From NCBI RefSeq assembly GCF_900141775.1, contig NZ_FSRI01000001.1, positions 1,272,251 through 1,336,250 on the forward strand: 64,000 nucleotides of DNA, in the 5' to 3' direction. The number at the start of each line of letters is the position of its first letter. The first letter of the stretch is position 1. Positions 53,640 to 64,000 of this stretch are shown in pieces. The translations under genes and the position numbers were made by a program. Under the pieces are notes generated by a model. The model did no database searches. It had not been told where the DNA came from and worked only from the letters and a program-made list of their open reading frames with translations. The DNA is from Salinivibrio sp. ES.052. Lineage in GTDB: Bacteria > Pseudomonadota > Gammaproteobacteria > Enterobacterales > Vibrionaceae.

Positions 53640-53741
53640 TATATTTAAATCTTCAATTTAATAAACGTCCACGGGTATCCTACCGCATGGGGTTGTTAAA
53701 TATGTTAGCTATCATCCTTGCAGCTAACGGTTATAGACTGC

Positions 53742-54425
53742 TTATGCAGCCGATAATTTACTTTCAATAAACGCCAACGCTTGGTCGATCACCTCGTCAA
53801 TAGACAATGAGGTTGAATCCAACACTAAAGCATCTGACGCAGGGCGCAATGGGGCCACCGCTCGATTGCGGTCTCGATCATCACGCTCTTGAATTTCACT
53901 TAAAAGGCGGTCAAAGGTAACATTAACCCCCTTGCCTTGCAACTGATGCTGACGCCGGCGTGCACGCTCTTCTGCACTGGCATCTAAGAAGATTTTAGCT
54001 TGCGCATGGGGAAAGACGACAGTACCCATATCACGGCCATCGGCAATCAACCCTGGCGCTCCCACAAAGGCGCGTTGGCGACGTAATAACGCTTCGCGAA
54101 CACGCGGCAACGCTGCAACCTTTGACGCTTGGTTTCCTACTTGCTCGGTACGTAAGGTGCCGGAGACATCCTCGCCTTCCAATACCACCTTGACTAAATC
54201 ACCTTCTGCCAAAAATTGTACGTCTAAGTTCGCGGCCAGAGGCACCAATGCATCTTCTGATGCGGTATCCACATCGTGATGAATCGCCGCTAATGCCAGT
54301 ACGCGATAGATAGCGCCTGAGTCTAGCAGGTGCCAGCCTAGCCTATCAGCCAGTCGCATACACAAGGTTCCTTTCCCTGCACCACTCGGTCCATCTACTG
54401 TAATTACAGGCGCCTGTGTCGGCAT
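53742..54425 (-). CDS. cmk: Cytidylate kinase
   Basis: 227 aa from the ATG at 54425, same length as E. coli Cmk; an ATG four codons upstream is less likely. Phosphorylates CMP and dCMP. Seen: P-loop [16 protein letters not shown] near residue 8, [32 protein letters not shown] near 128, and the lid with [17 protein letters not shown]. Confidence 0.96.
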   Translation of the reverse strand: MPTQAPVITVDGPSGAGKGTLCMRLADRLGWHLLDSGAIYRVLALAAIHHDVDTASEDALVPLAANLDVQFLAEGDLVKVVLEGEDVSGTLRTEQVGNQASKVAALPRVREALLRRQRAFVGAPGLIADGRDMGTVVFPHAQAKIFLDASAEERARRRQHQLQGKGVNVTFDRLLSEIQERDDRDRNRAVAPLRPASDALVLDSTSLSIDEVIDQALAFIESKLSAA

Positions 54426-54531
54426 AAATCTCTCCACGTTCGTCTACCCCACTCGCCATGCCCGCTCCTGAAACGTTACGGACACATCGATAATTCGGCG
54501 CATAGTATAGAAGAAATAGGCAAGGAAATCA

Positions 54532-54560
54532 TTGCTGCTGAGCGATAACCTCAGCAGCAA
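54532..54560 (-). terminator. Hairpin after aroA
   Basis: TTGCTGCTGAG (54532-54542) pairs with CTCAGCAGCAA (54550-54560), loop 7. 17 bases beyond the aroA stop; no T-run on the - strand, so a weak or Rho-assisted end. Confidence 0.6.
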
Positions 54561-54577
54561 CGTCTAACCGTTCGTGA

Positions 54578-55864
54578 TTACTCGTGTAAGCTAATCGCCG
54601 CGAGTTTATCGAAATAATCAGGGAACGTTTTCGAGGTACAGCCAGGATCATTAATAGTGACGGGGGTATCACTCAATGCCACCAGTGAGAAGCACATCGC
54701 TATGCGATGATCGTCGTAGGTGTCAATCGCAGCATGCGCCAGCTGCTCAGGTGGCTCAATGTAGAGATAATCGTCACCTTCCTCGACCATAGCGCCTACT
54801 TTTTTAAGCTCAGTCGCCATTGCATAAAGACGATCGGTTTCTTTGACACGCCAATTATAGACATTACGGATCCACGTCGGCCCGTCTGCAAACAAGGCGG
54901 CAACGCCAATCGTCATCGCGGCATCGGGAATATGATTAAAATCCATATCGACGCCTTTAAGCGTTTGTCGACGAGCGAGAACATAGTCATCTCCCCACTC
55001 AATCTCGGCGCCCATGGCTGCCAGTGCATCGGCAAACTGAATATCGCCTTGTACGCTGTTACGGCCAATCCCCGTGACTTTCACTTCACCGCCTTTGATC
55101 GCTGCTGCCGCGAGGAAGTAAGACGCTGAGGACGCATCGCCTTCCACCATAAAGTGACCTGGCGATTGATAACGCTGTCCAGCTGGGATCACAAACGCTT
55201 GGTAGTTATCATTTTGTACCTCAACACCAAACTGCGCCATGATCGCCAGAGTTATATCGATATAAGGCTTTGAGACCAAGTCTCCTTTAATGGTAATCCG
55301 CGTTTCTTGGCGCGCAAACGGAGCCGCCATTAACAATGCAGTAAGAAACTGGCTGGAAATGCTGCCGTCAATGCTCACATCGCCACCTGCCAGTCCGGTG
55401 CCTGTGATGTGCAATGGCGGGTAACCCTCCGTTTCCAAGTAACGGACATCAGCGCCAATGGCCTTGAGCGCTTCTACCAAATGGCCAATCGGGCGTTCTT
55501 TCATCCTTGGCTCACCGGTTAAGGTGACCTCGCCTTCGCCAAGGCAAAGTGCGGCCGTTAACGGCCGCATTGCGGTTCCGGCATTTCCCAAAAATAGCTC
55601 AGTCGGTTCTGCTACTTGAAATGCTTGCCCTAAGCCTTCCACAACGCACTCTGTACGATCGGCTGAAAGCTGATATTGCACACCCAATGAAGTAAACGCG
55701 TTGAGCATATGCCGCACATCGTCGCTATCCAGTAGGTTAGTTAACCGGGTCGTCCCTGAGGCCAATGCGGCAAGCAGCAACGCTCGGTTGGACACGCTCT
55801 TAGAGCCGGGAAGATTAATCTGACCGTTAACAGAAGAAATCGGGGAAAGTGTCAGTTGCTCCAT
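54578..55864 (-). CDS. aroA: 3-phosphoshikimate 1-carboxyvinyltransferase (EPSP synthase)
   Basis: 428 aa, sixth step of the shikimate pathway. Class I (glyphosate-sensitive type) motifs: [22 protein letters not shown] near residue 20, [16 protein letters not shown] near 92, [10 protein letters not shown] near 120, [15 protein letters not shown] near 168, [10 protein letters not shown]-like [10 protein letters not shown], and [15 protein letters not shown] near 340. Lies between serC and cmk, each with its own terminator-like hairpin. Confidence 0.97.
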   Translation of the reverse strand: MEQLTLSPISSVNGQINLPGSKSVSNRALLLAALASGTTRLTNLLDSDDVRHMLNAFTSLGVQYQLSADRTECVVEGLGQAFQVAEPTELFLGNAGTAMRPLTAALCLGEGEVTLTGEPRMKERPIGHLVEALKAIGADVRYLETEGYPPLHITGTGLAGGDVSIDGSISSQFLTALLMAAPFARQETRITIKGDLVSKPYIDITLAIMAQFGVEVQNDNYQAFVIPAGQRYQSPGHFMVEGDASSASYFLAAAAIKGGEVKVTGIGRNSVQGDIQFADALAAMGAEIEWGDDYVLARRQTLKGVDMDFNHIPDAAMTIGVAALFADGPTWIRNVYNWRVKETDRLYAMATELKKVGAMVEEGDDYLYIEPPEQLAHAAIDTYDDHRIAMCFSLVALSDTPVTINDPGCTSKTFPDYFDKLAAISLHE

Positions 55865-55962
55865 TCTGGTTTATATCCGTGATGCTTAGTGCCCCCAGAG
55901 TAACCAAAATCCAAGCGATCTCACAATTATTATTTTTATCAAATCCTGTTACACGTCCAATC

Positions 55963-55990
55963 AAAAAACCGCTTCCTGTCAGGAAGCGGT
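55963..55990 (-). terminator. Terminator of serC
   Basis: ACCGCTTCCT (55968-55977) pairs with AGGAAGCGGT (55981-55990), loop of 3; six T follow on the - strand. Confidence 0.93.
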
Positions 55991-56081
55991 CAAGGCTGAA
56001 AAACGATCAGTCACACGGTTAACAGGCCGCCACTCACCCATACCGGCTCGCAACGCCTACTGTTTACAATAGGTCAAACAA

Positions 56082-57164
56082 CTAACCGTGTTTTTTCTCA
56101 AACACACGCATGAAGTCAACCAATGCTTGAACCCCTTCTACCGGCATCGCGTTATAAATAGACGCGCGCATTCCACCGACATCACGGTGACCTTTCAAAG
56201 CGTGTAGGCCCTGTGCGGTAGCGTCAGCAAGAAACACCTCATCGAGTTCACTGTTGGCCAGCTGAAAAGGGACGTTCATTAACGAACGGTTGTCTGGGTG
56301 GATCTCGTTACGATATAAGTTTGACTGATCAATGGCATCGTATAATAACGCCGCTTTTTGCTGGTTACGTGCGTATATTGCTTCAATACCACCTTGTTTT
56401 TTCAACCACTTAAAAACTTCAGCTGCCAGGTACCAGCCAAAGGTTGGCGGGGTGTTAAACATGGAATCTTTATCAGCCAATACCTTGTAGTTAAGCACAC
56501 TCGGTAATACGTCTTTAGCAAGGCCTAAGAGATCATCTCGGACAATAACCAGTGTCAGCCCTGCAGGACCAATGTTCTTTTGCGCACCCGCGTATATGAC
56601 ACCGTATTTAGACACATCAATCGGACGCGATAAGATCGTTGAGGACATATCCGCGATAATCGGTTTGTTCGTCTCTGGCAGATCGTTAATTTCAATGCCG
56701 TCAATGGTCTCATTTGGGCAAAAATGGACATACGCGGCGTCATCACTTAGCAACCAGTCTTTGGCTGGCGAGATAGCTCGTTTACCTTCGCGCTCGCGTC
56801 GAACGTTAATCACATTCGGCGTGCAATAGCGCTTAGCTTCTTTAACGGCGCTCTCAGCCCAATAGCCACCATCAACATAATCGGCAATGGTCTGGTTACC
56901 CATCAGATTCATCGGCACCGCGGCAAATTGCGCACGCGCCCCACCTTGGCAGAATAGAATGTGATAGTTCTCTGGAATAACAAGCAATTCGCGAAGATCC
57001 TGCTCAGACTGACGAGCTAAAGATAAAAATGCCTGACTACGATGCGAAACTTCCATCACTGATGTACCAAGATCTTGCCAGTTCATCAGCTCTTTTTGCG
57101 CTTTAAGCATGACCTCACGCGGCAGCATCGCGGGGCCGGCTGAAAAGTTGTATACCTTATCCAT
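56082..57164 (-). CDS. serC: Phosphoserine aminotransferase
   Basis: 360 aa from the ATG at 57164 ([15 protein letters not shown]), which matches the family start and has AGGAG upstream; ATGs 11 codons earlier lack an RBS. PLP enzyme of serine and pyridoxal phosphate synthesis. Seen: [21 protein letters not shown] near residue 40, [17 protein letters not shown] near 72, and the PLP Lys in [22 protein letters not shown] near 195. Upstream of aroA, as in E. coli serC-aroA, but here separated by a terminator. Confidence 0.96.
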   Translation of the reverse strand: MDKVYNFSAGPAMLPREVMLKAQKELMNWQDLGTSVMEVSHRSQAFLSLARQSEQDLRELLVIPENYHILFCQGGARAQFAAVPMNLMGNQTIADYVDGGYWAESAVKEAKRYCTPNVINVRREREGKRAISPAKDWLLSDDAAYVHFCPNETIDGIEINDLPETNKPIIADMSSTILSRPIDVSKYGVIYAGAQKNIGPAGLTLVIVRDDLLGLAKDVLPSVLNYKVLADKDSMFNTPPTFGWYLAAEVFKWLKKQGGIEAIYARNQQKAALLYDAIDQSNLYRNEIHPDNRSLMNVPFQLANSELDEVFLADATAQGLHALKGHRDVGGMRASIYNAMPVEGVQALVDFMRVFEKKHG

Positions 57165-57333
57165 GTTGGGGAGGGGCTCCTGCTTTTTTGTCATCACTTG
57201 TGTCTGTTGGACAGCAAGGATATTTTCTATTTTAAACGGCGTATGAATGATTTAACACGTTTCACCCTCATTTTGAAAGCATCCATGTGTATTCACACTC
57301 TGATTTCCTTTACGGTCTCTGACAATAGATAAT

Positions 57334-57362
57334 AAAAAAGGGCGCAGTTCACTGCACCCTTA
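57334..57362 (-). terminator. Terminator of gyrA
   Basis: AAGGGCGCAGT (57338-57348) pairs with ACTGCACCCTT (57351-57361) with one G-T pair, then six T on the - strand. 20 bases after the gyrA stop. Confidence 0.88.
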
Positions 57363-57382
57363 ATCTTTAAACGCGTTCTGTG

Positions 57383-60043
57383 TTAAGCGTCTTGATCATC
57401 ATCGGACGCTGGCGCGTCGTCCTGATGCTCGCTACTTTCTGACGAATCGGCATTTTCTGCCTTATTGGTCGCAGCAGCTTCATTCGCTAAGGCTTCCATT
57501 TCTTCTTCGTCAGGTTCCTCAATGCGCTGCAAACCAACGACTTTTTCGTCGTCGCTAACACGAATCAGACGAACCCCTTGAGTGTTACGCCCCACTTGGC
57601 TCACTTCTTCAGCGCGTGTCCGTACCAAGGTCCCGGCATTGGTGATCATCATCAGCTCATCGCCTTCACAGACTTGGATGGCACTCACCACCTCGCCGTT
57701 ACGCTCGGAGACTTTGATAGAGACTACACCTTTGGTTGCACGGCTCTTAGTGGGATATTCATCCAACGCTGTGCGCTTACCAAAGCCGTTTTCGGTCACG
57801 GTCAAGATCTCAGCGCCTGCTTGAGGGATGATCAGCGAGACTACTTGGTCGTTCTCAGCTAACCGAATACCTCGAACCCCTGCAGCGGTACGACCCATTG
57901 CCCGCACGGTATCGTTTGAAGCGACAAAACGCACCACTTTACCGAATTGCGAGAACAGCATTACTTCACTGCTATCGTCCGTGAGCTGCGCGCCAATCAG
58001 GCTATCGTTGTCACGTAAGTTGACCGCAATAATGCCCGCACTACGTGGGCGGCTAAAGTCAGTCAATGGTGTTTTCTTCACTGTACCGTGGGCTGTTGCC
58101 ATGAAGACATATTTATCTTCTTCGTACTCACGGACAGGAAGAATTGCGGTAATTCGCTCGTCTTCTTCCAGAGGCAGTAAGTTAACAATCGGCTTACCAC
58201 GTGCATTACGTGAGGCATGCGGCAACTGATACACTTTCAGCCAATACATGCGGCCACGGGTAGAGAAGCATAAAATCGTGTCGTGGGTATTGGCGACCAA
58301 CAAGCGCTCGATAAAGTCTTCATCTTTCATGCGCGTCGCGGATTTACCTTTACCACCACGGCGTTGCGCATCATAGTCACTCAAGGCTTGATATTTCACA
58401 TAGCCATCGTGTGACAATGTCACAACTACATCTTCTTCGTTGATCAGATCTTCGATATCGATGTCGGCACTCGCCGCGGTGATCTCAGTGAGGCGTTTGT
58501 CACCAAAGCTATCACGCACCACTTCAAGCTCTTCGCGGATCACTTCCATCAAGCGTTCGGTACTGGCCAAGATATGCAATAATTCTGCAATTTGCTCCAA
58601 CAGGCCTTTGTACTCGTCCAAGATTTTCTCGTGCTCAAGCCCAGTCAGCTTGTGCAAACGTAAATCAAGGATCGCCTGAGCCTGCTGCTCAGTCAGATAG
58701 TAGGAGCCATCATCACGGGCACCAAATTCCGGCGCTAGCCATTCTGGCCGGGCGTTTTCACCCCCAACCGCTTCAAGCATTGCCGACACACCACCGAGTC
58801 CCCAGCCTTGCTCCTGCAGTTCTTGTTTTGCTACCGCGGGAGTGGGTGCTTGACGAATAAGCTCAATCACCTCATCGATGTTCGCCAGCGCGACCGCGAG
58901 TCCTTCAAGGATATGGGCTCGATCACGCGCTTTACGTAATTCGTAGACAGTACGACGGGTTACCACTTCGCGACGGTGGTTAACAAAGCACTCCAACATA
59001 TCTTTTAGGTTGAAGAGCTTAGGCTGGTTGTTATCCAGCGCCACCATGTTAATCCCGAATGATGTTTGCAGCTGCGTTTGCGCGTAGAGGTTATTCAGAA
59101 CCACTTCAGCAACGGCGTCACGTCGGCATTCAATAACGATCCGCATACCATCTTTGTCAGACTCATCACGCAGCGCTGAAATGCCTTCGATCTTTTTATC
59201 TTTAACAAGCTCCGCAATCTTCTCAATCAAGCGGGCTTTGTTCACCTGATAAGGGATCTCATTAACAACAATGGTCTCTTTACCATTCTTGTCTGCTTCG
59301 ATATCCGCCTTGGAGCGCAGGTAAATTTTACCGCGACCGGTTTTGTAGGCGTCTTCGATCCCTTTGCGACCATTGATCATCGCAGCGGTTGGGAAGTCAG
59401 GACCGGGAATGTACTCCATCAACTCATCGATGGTGATATCTTCATTCTCGATATAGGCCAGACAACCATTAACCACTTCAGTTAAGTTGTGAGGTGGGAT
59501 ATTGGTTGCCATCCCGACCGCGATCCCTGAGCCACCATTAACAAGGAGGTTAGGTACACGTGTCGGCAACACATCTGGGATTTGCTCCGTCCCGTCATAG
59601 TTGGGCACATAATCCACGGTTTCTTTATCTAAATCGGCGAGCAGTTCATGGGCGATTTTCGCCATGCGTACTTCGGTATAACGCATCGCCGCCGCAGAAT
59701 CGCCGTCGATAGAGCCGAAGTTACCTTGACCATCCACTAACATGTAGCGTAGTGAGAAAGGCTGCGCCATACGAACAATCGTGTCGTAAACCGCACTATC
59801 ACCATGAGGGTGATATTTACCGATAACGTCACCGACCACACGGGCCGATTTCTTATATGGCTTGTTCCAGTCGTTGCCTAGTACATTCATCGCGAATAAT
59901 ACGCGGCGGTGTACTGGCTTTAGGCCATCACGCACGTCAGGAAGAGCTCGACCCACAATGACGGACATTGCATAGTCGAGATAAGAGCTTTTTAGCTCCT
60001 CTTCGATATTGACTGGCGTGATCTCTTTAGCAAGATCGCTCAT
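57383..60043 (-). CDS. gyrA: DNA gyrase subunit A
   Basis: 886 aa from the ATG at 60043 ([29 protein letters not shown]); an upstream in-frame extension of 35 codons is not part of the family. Breaks and rejoins DNA during supercoiling with GyrB. Active-site Tyr in [10 protein letters not shown] near residue 122; the quinolone-resistance region reads [17 protein letters not shown], so Ser and Asp at the classic positions 83 and 87 are wild type. C-terminal pinwheel has the GyrA box QRRGGKGKS. Ends in a long acidic tail rich in Asp, Glu and Ser. Confidence 0.98.
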   Translation of the reverse strand: MSDLAKEITPVNIEEELKSSYLDYAMSVIVGRALPDVRDGLKPVHRRVLFAMNVLGNDWNKPYKKSARVVGDVIGKYHPHGDSAVYDTIVRMAQPFSLRYMLVDGQGNFGSIDGDSAAAMRYTEVRMAKIAHELLADLDKETVDYVPNYDGTEQIPDVLPTRVPNLLVNGGSGIAVGMATNIPPHNLTEVVNGCLAYIENEDITIDELMEYIPGPDFPTAAMINGRKGIEDAYKTGRGKIYLRSKADIEADKNGKETIVVNEIPYQVNKARLIEKIAELVKDKKIEGISALRDESDKDGMRIVIECRRDAVAEVVLNNLYAQTQLQTSFGINMVALDNNQPKLFNLKDMLECFVNHRREVVTRRTVYELRKARDRAHILEGLAVALANIDEVIELIRQAPTPAVAKQELQEQGWGLGGVSAMLEAVGGENARPEWLAPEFGARDDGSYYLTEQQAQAILDLRLHKLTGLEHEKILDEYKGLLEQIAELLHILASTERLMEVIREELEVVRDSFGDKRLTEITAASADIDIEDLINEEDVVVTLSHDGYVKYQALSDYDAQRRGGKGKSATRMKDEDFIERLLVANTHDTILCFSTRGRMYWLKVYQLPHASRNARGKPIVNLLPLEEDERITAILPVREYEEDKYVFMATAHGTVKKTPLTDFSRPRSAGIIAVNLRDNDSLIGAQLTDDSSEVMLFSQFGKVVRFVASNDTVRAMGRTAAGVRGIRLAENDQVVSLIIPQAGAEILTVTENGFGKRTALDEYPTKSRATKGVVSIKVSERNGEVVSAIQVCEGDELMMITNAGTLVRTRAEEVSQVGRNTQGVRLIRVSDDEKVVGLQRIEEPDEEEMEALANEAAATNKAENADSSESSEHQDDAPASDDDQDA

Positions 60044-60350
60044 GGAGCCAACATCCCTTAAAATAATGTTTGCGTATTCAAATACGTGACCACGGAGAAT
60101 AACACAAAGCCAACCACGAGACACGTTAATATGGCCAAGATGTATCACGGATCTCGTTAGTAAACGCGCTGAGCGAGTCTACACGGATAAAAACCCACCA
60201 CTTCCGTATCCGGCTATGCATTTCCACGAATAAAAGCCCACAATCTGTCTGAGCGCGTCGGGGCGTACATGGGATGACAGTACGATTGGCGTCTTTTTAT
60301 CGTGTTGGATTTCGCTATAATGCTGCAAAACCGATAAGGAAGCTGCAGTT
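60044..60350. promoter_or_regulatory. Divergent gyrA / ubiG region
   Basis: 307 bases, no gene. Holds the gyrA promoter (left) and ubiG promoter (right; TATAAT at 60317-60322 is a good -10). No palindromic operator stands out. Confidence 0.5.
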
Positions 60351-61061
60351 ATGACCCAGGTATCTAATGTCGATCCGGCAGAAATTCAAAAGTTCGAGGA
60401 CATGGCATCACGTTGGTGGGACTTAGAGGGTGAATTTAAACCCCTACATCAAATTAACCCCCTGCGCCTCGATTATGTGATGGATAAAGCCGGTGGGCTG
60501 TTTGGTAAAAAAGTCCTGGATGTCGGCTGCGGCGGCGGGATTTTGGCAGAGAGCATGGCACAAGAAGGGGCTGATGTAATGGGGCTTGATATGGGGAAAG
60601 AGCCGCTCACCGTCGCGCGCCTCCATGCCCTTGAAGCAGGGGTTGATGTTCAATACATTCAATCAACGGCCGAAGAACACGCAAGCCACTATGCCCAGCA
60701 ATACGATGTCATTACTTGCATGGAAATGCTGGAGCATGTACCAGAGCCTGCATCCGTCATTCAAGCTTGCGCTCAAATGGTGAAGCCTGGCGGCCATGTG
60801 TTCTTTTCAACCCTTAACCGAAACACCAAGTCTTGGTTATTTGCGATCCTCGGTGCCGAGAATATCCTGAAGTTGGTCCCCAAGGGGACGCATGAACATC
60901 ATAAGTTTATTCGTCCCTCAGAGCTGATGAATATGATAGATGCCACTTCGCTATCAGCTACTGACATGACGGGGCTGCACTACAACCCGCTGTTCGATAC
61001 CTATAAGCTTTCTAACGCTAACGTTGATGTGAACTATCTCGTTCACACGGTAGCCTCATAA
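60351..61061 (+). CDS. ubiG: Ubiquinone biosynthesis O-methyltransferase UbiG
   Basis: 236 aa SAM-dependent methyltransferase doing both O-methylations in ubiquinone synthesis. Seen: [30 protein letters not shown] near residue 12-42, SAM loop [16 protein letters not shown] near 55, GLDMGKEPL near 80, and [12 protein letters not shown] near 122, plus [18 protein letters not shown]. Divergent from gyrA as in E. coli; 21 bases from the next gene, so co-transcribed. Confidence 0.97.
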   Translation: MTQVSNVDPAEIQKFEDMASRWWDLEGEFKPLHQINPLRLDYVMDKAGGLFGKKVLDVGCGGGILAESMAQEGADVMGLDMGKEPLTVARLHALEAGVDVQYIQSTAEEHASHYAQQYDVITCMEMLEHVPEPASVIQACAQMVKPGGHVFFSTLNRNTKSWLFAILGAENILKLVPKGTHEHHKFIRPSELMNMIDATSLSATDMTGLHYNPLFDTYKLSNANVDVNYLVHTVAS

Positions 61062-61082
61062 CCGAAAAGGAAGCAAGCTGGC

Positions 61083-61739
61083 ATGACTCCGTCGACCGTT
61101 CTATTTGATCTTGATGGTACCCTACTCGATACTGCACCTGATATGGGAGAAGCGGCCAACCGTGTCTTATCCGAATTTGGCTTATCCCCTTTGACACAAG
61201 AGCAAATTTATACCCATACAAGTTTTGGGGCGAGAGGCTTATTAACAGCCGGATTTGGCGACCAGGCCAAACATCAGGATCCAGTCGCCCTGCGCGCTCG
61301 CTTTCTTTATCACTACGGCCAAGACATTTGCCAAGGAACGCAAATTTACTCAGGGATCGATGCTCTACTCGATAAGCTGGATCACTTAGGTGTTCCTTGG
61401 GGTATCGTCACCAATAAACCTGAAGGGCTCACGCATCAGTTACTGGCATTTTTCCCGCGTCTACAAAGGGCAAGAGTCATCGTCGGTGCAGACACCTATG
61501 CCCATGCGAAACCGCATCCAATGCCACTGCTCGAAGCCGCTAAAACCCTTAATTGTGTGCCACAACAGAGCCTCTATGTCGGAGATATCGAAAACGACAT
61601 ATTGGCAGCACGGGCCGCCAATATGGGATCTGTGGTTGCAGGATGGGGCTACGTGGGCGATCCTGCGCTTATTCGTAATTGGGAAGCAGATCATATTTTC
61701 TCTTCTCCAAATCAGCTTAGTGCCTTTCTTGGATCCTAG
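61083..61739 (+). CDS. HAD-IA phosphatase (phosphoglycolate phosphatase / MupP-like)
   Basis: 218 aa. HAD motif I VLFDLDGTLLDTAPD near residue 7, motif II GIVTNKP near 112, Lys in HAKPHPMPLLEA near 145, motif IV YVGDIENDILAARAA near 167. Such enzymes next to ubiG are annotated Gph, but in Pseudomonas the neighbour of ubiG is MupP, a MurNAc-6-phosphate phosphatase; sequence alone does not decide. RBS AAGGAAGC, 21 bases after ubiG. Confidence 0.85.
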   Translation: MTPSTVLFDLDGTLLDTAPDMGEAANRVLSEFGLSPLTQEQIYTHTSFGARGLLTAGFGDQAKHQDPVALRARFLYHYGQDICQGTQIYSGIDALLDKLDHLGVPWGIVTNKPEGLTHQLLAFFPRLQRARVIVGADTYAHAKPHPMPLLEAAKTLNCVPQQSLYVGDIENDILAARAANMGSVVAGWGYVGDPALIRNWEADHIFSSPNQLSAFLGS

Positions 61740-61743
61740 TCAC

Positions 61744-61764
61744 ACCCCACAAACTGTGGGGTTT
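61744..61764 (+). terminator. Terminator of ubiG operon
   Basis: ACCCCAC (61744-61750) pairs with GTGGGGT (61756-61762), loop 5, short T-run. Confidence 0.65.
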
Positions 61765-62012
61765 GCTGGCTTTTCAATCAGTTAAAACCGATCACTGATC
61801 ATCACGGAGATCAATCAAAATAAATTTTTTTTATTGCCAATTTTTGCCTTTCAGAGATTGAAATTTTCACTAATCTTGACGGCCTTGCGTCACTAGGTTG
61901 GTGATTACTAACTTTACGTGTGGCATCCCCAAGATATCCACACCTATCGGCACAAACCCTCGCTTGCAAATATGTGACTATATCACTATCTTGTAATCGA
62001 CTCAGACGCCGA

Positions 62013-62028
62013 CCCCTATATATAGTGT
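62013..62028 (+). promoter_or_regulatory. NrdR box upstream of nrdA
   Basis: CCCCTATATATAGTGT matches the palindromic NrdR box (ACACTATATATAGTGT type) in 13 of 16 positions. A degenerate second half-site TCACTATC lies about 30 bases upstream (61983-61990), the three-turn spacing typical of NrdR pairs. NrdR represses ribonucleotide reductase genes. Confidence 0.7.
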
Positions 62029-62135
62029 ATGAGCGACATAATGTCCGCATAGAGGCCGACCAAAAAATCATCAGCATTTTATAAGAACTTGCGAAAAAGA
62101 GCAGTTTGGCAAGGAATTATTGGGAAAGCATACAA

Positions 62136-64000
62136 ATGAACCAAGAAATTACCGTATTAAAGCGTGATGGACGCAAAGAAAATTTAAACCTCGACAAGAT
62201 CCATCGCGTAGTGACTTGGGCTGCCGAAGGCCTCTCAAACGTTTCCGTTTCTCTGGTTGAGATGCGCTCTCATATCCAGTTTTACGATGGCATGCGTACC
62301 GAAGATATCCACGAGACAATCATTAAAGCGGCTGCCGATCTCATTTCTGAAGAAAGCCCAGATTATCAATACCTAGCAGCCCGTTTGGCCGTCTTCCATC
62401 TACGTAAAAAAGCCTATGGTCAATTCGAGCCACCTAAGCTGGTTGATCATGTGAAAAACATGGTAGAAAAAGGCAAATACGATAAACATATTCTGGAAGA
62501 TTACAGCGAAGAAGAGCTCACCACGCTAGATAGCTATCTTGATCACTGGCGTGACCTGAACTTCTCCTACGCGGCTGTTAAGCAGCTTGAAGGTAAGTAT
62601 TTGGTTCAAAACCGTGTCACTGGCGAAATCTACGAAAGCGCACAGTTTTTGTATATGATGGTGGCGACATGCTTGTTTGCGTCCTATCCCAAGGACACCC
62701 GTCTTGATTATATTCGTCGTTTCTATGATGCGGCCTCGCAATTCAAAATTTCTTTACCAACGCCGATCATGTCAGGGGTACGTACCCCAACACGTCAGTT
62801 CAGCTCATGTGTACTGATCGAATGTGACGACAGCCTGGATTCCATCAATGCAACGTCAAGCGCGATTGTACGTTATGTCTCACAGCGTGCTGGCATTGGC
62901 ATTAATGCGGGCCGTATCCGTGCGCTAGGTAGCCCGATCCGGGGGGGGGAAGCCTTCCATACTGGCTGTATCCCGTTTTATAAATATTTCCAAACCGCAG
63001 TGAAATGCTGCTCTCAGGGTGGTGTTCGTGGCGGCGCTGCGACCTTATTTTATCCTATCTGGCACCGTGAAGTGGAATCACTGCTGGTATTGAAAAATAA
63101 CCGAGGGGTAGAAGAAAACCGGGTTCGCCATATGGACTACGGGGTGCAAATTAACAAGTTGATGTATACCCGTCTGCTTAAAGGTGGCAATATCTCGTTG
63201 TTCTCACCGTCGGATGTACCTGGGTTGTATGATGCCTTCTTTGAAGATCAGGACGAGTTTGAACGTCTGTATACCCAATATGAAGCGGATGCATCAATTC
63301 AACGCGAAACAGTCAAAGCGGTCGATCTCTTCTCACTCATGATGCAAGAGCGCGCCTCAACAGGCCGTATCTACATTCAAAACGTCGACCACTGTAATAC
63401 GCATAGCCCGTTTGATGCGTCTGTCGCCCCAATTCGCCAATCCAACTTGTGCCTAGAAATAGCACTGCCAACGAAGCCGTTAAACAATGTTGAAGATGAG
63501 AACGGTGAAATTGCGCTCTGTACGCTTTCTGCTTTCAACTTAGGCGCTCTTGAATCTCTGGATGAACTGGGCGAGCTGGCCGAGCTCACTATTCGTGCGC
63601 TGGATGCCTTGTTGGATTACCAAGATTATCCATTACCTGCCGCGCGTAAAGCGACCATGAACCGCCGTACGCTCGGGGTCGGTGTGATTAACTTTGCTTA
63701 TCACTTGGCGAAACATGGGGTCCGCTACTCAGATGGCAGCGCTAACGGTCTCACCCACCGTACGTTCGAGGCGATCCAATATCACCTATTGCGTGCATCG
63801 GTTGAACTCGCGAAAGAGAAAGGTGCCTGTCCAGCCTTTAATGAAACCACGTATGCGCAGGGTATTCTCCCTATCGATACGTATAAGAAAGACTTGGATG
63901 CCATTTGTGACGAGCCGCTACACCTGGATTGGGAAACTCTGCGTCAAGATATTCAGACCCATGGTTTACGTAACTCAACACTGACCGCGCTAATGCCGTC
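62136..64000 (+). CDS. nrdA: Ribonucleoside-diphosphate reductase alpha chain (partial, 3' end outside)
   Basis: First 621 codons of about 760, open to the window edge. Makes deoxyribonucleotides with NrdB (class Ia). Seen: N-terminal ATP cone (VLKRDGRKENLNLDKIHRVV), FSSCVLIECDDSLDS with the first redox Cys near residue 225, GIGINAGRIRALGSPIRGGE, KCCSQGGVRGGAATLFYP, and the Cys in RQSNLCLEI. A run of nine G at 62941-62949 codes Arg-Gly-Gly-Glu in frame. Preceded by NrdR sites. Confidence 0.96.
   Translation, partial: MNQEITVLKRDGRKENLNLDKIHRVVTWAAEGLSNVSVSLVEMRSHIQFYDGMRTEDIHETIIKAAADLISEESPDYQYLAARLAVFHLRKKAYGQFEPPKLVDHVKNMVEKGKYDKHILEDYSEEELTTLDSYLDHWRDLNFSYAAVKQLEGKYLVQNRVTGEIYESAQFLYMMVATCLFASYPKDTRLDYIRRFYDAASQFKISLPTPIMSGVRTPTRQFSSCVLIECDDSLDSINATSSAIVRYVSQRAGIGINAGRIRALGSPIRGGEAFHTGCIPFYKYFQTAVKCCSQGGVRGGAATLFYPIWHREVESLLVLKNNRGVEENRVRHMDYGVQINKLMYTRLLKGGNISLFSPSDVPGLYDAFFEDQDEFERLYTQYEADASIQRETVKAVDLFSLMMQERASTGRIYIQNVDHCNTHSPFDASVAPIRQSNLCLEIALPTKPLNNVEDENGEIALCTLSAFNLGALESLDELGELAELTIRALDALLDYQDYPLPAARKATMNRRTLGVGVINFAYHLAKHGVRYSDGSANGLTHRTFEAIQYHLLRASVELAKEKGACPAFNETTYAQGILPIDTYKKDLDAICDEPLHLDWETLRQDIQTHGLRNSTLTALMP

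Larger units (their letters stand above)
61740..62135. promoter_or_regulatory. nrdA upstream region
   Basis: 396 bases. After the terminator comes an AT-rich stretch with eight T (61823-61832 region), the hairpin CCTTTCAGAGATTGAAA (61847-61863, also at 32246-32262), a DnaA-like ATATCCACA (61934-61942), and NrdR-like sites at 61983-62028. No gene seen. Confidence 0.55.

Noticed and set aside
60044-60148. Upstream in-frame extension of gyrA (35 codons)
   Set aside because: GyrA proteins begin at MSDLAKEI; the extension has no family match and no suitable RBS.
1-64000. CRISPR array
   Set aside because: No regularly spaced direct repeats and no cas genes were found; the integron attC sites are the only spaced repeats.
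1-64000. Intact prophage or conjugative element
   Set aside because: No phage structural, portal, terminase or transfer genes; the psp genes are host stress genes despite their name.

Overview
The window is a stretch of chromosome from a gammaproteobacterium of the family Vibrionaceae. The gene content and order (trpGD(CF)BA, yciB-yciA, fabV, fadE, hexR-pykA, tyrR, pspABC/pspF, sapABCDF, rpsA-ihfB-lapAB, aroA-serC-gyrA, ubiG, nrdA) match vibrios. The roughly balanced GC content is higher than in most Vibrio and fits genera such as Salinivibrio or Grimontia. The genus is inference; the family is well supported.

Layout. 1-5.3 kb: end of trpE and the rest of the tryptophan operon. 5.3-15.8 kb: signalling and membrane genes (a diguanylate cyclase with a periplasmic partner, cardiolipin synthase, an NSS transporter, yciB, yciA, a GAF/PAS/GGDEF protein, a PhyH-like dioxygenase). 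15.8-18.1 kb: a leftward run of accessory genes (methyltransferase, GFA protein, ASCH protein, small secreted protein), including an SDR gene reduced to its two ends by an in-frame deletion. 18.3-23.95 kb: a decayed chromosomal integron. Its integrase gene intI (+ strand, 23450) has lost its middle but keeps an upstream LexA box. Running leftwards from attI are six cassettes, all on the - strand, whose boundary heptamers match their own attC sites: a TIR-like protein, two unknown membrane proteins, a frameshifted HAD hydrolase, an AIG2/gamma-glutamylcyclotransferase-like protein and a peptidase S51 homologue. The attC of cassette 4 holds a remnant of an IS110-family element. A 243-bp repeat at that element's end recurs, at the same attC box, behind cassette 6.

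24.1-29 kb: tRNA-Ser(UGA), fabV, fadE and a PsrA-like TetR regulator with a clear palindromic operator (fatty acid metabolism). 29-33.2 kb: a giant DUF2339 membrane protein, yeeZ and two possible small transcripts. 33.5-36 kb: hexR and pykA (central carbon control). 36-43.6 kb: rimJ, tyrR, then the phage-shock operon pspABC-ycjX-ycjF divergent from pspF. 43.7-49 kb: sapABCDF. 49-60 kb: a leftward housekeeping block (pyrF, lapB, lapA, ihfB, rpsA, cmk, aroA, serC, gyrA). 60.3-64 kb: ubiG, a HAD phosphatase and the first 1.87 kb of nrdA, which runs off the window.

The most interesting region is the integron. It appears frozen because its integrase is broken, it carries a probable TIR defence gene in first position, and it shows attC sites used as repeated landing places of an IS110-type element whose conserved, structured end may encode the element's guide RNA. 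Other oddities are a Walker B Asp-to-Tyr change in TyrR, a GAFTSA variant in PspF and a run of nine G inside nrdA.
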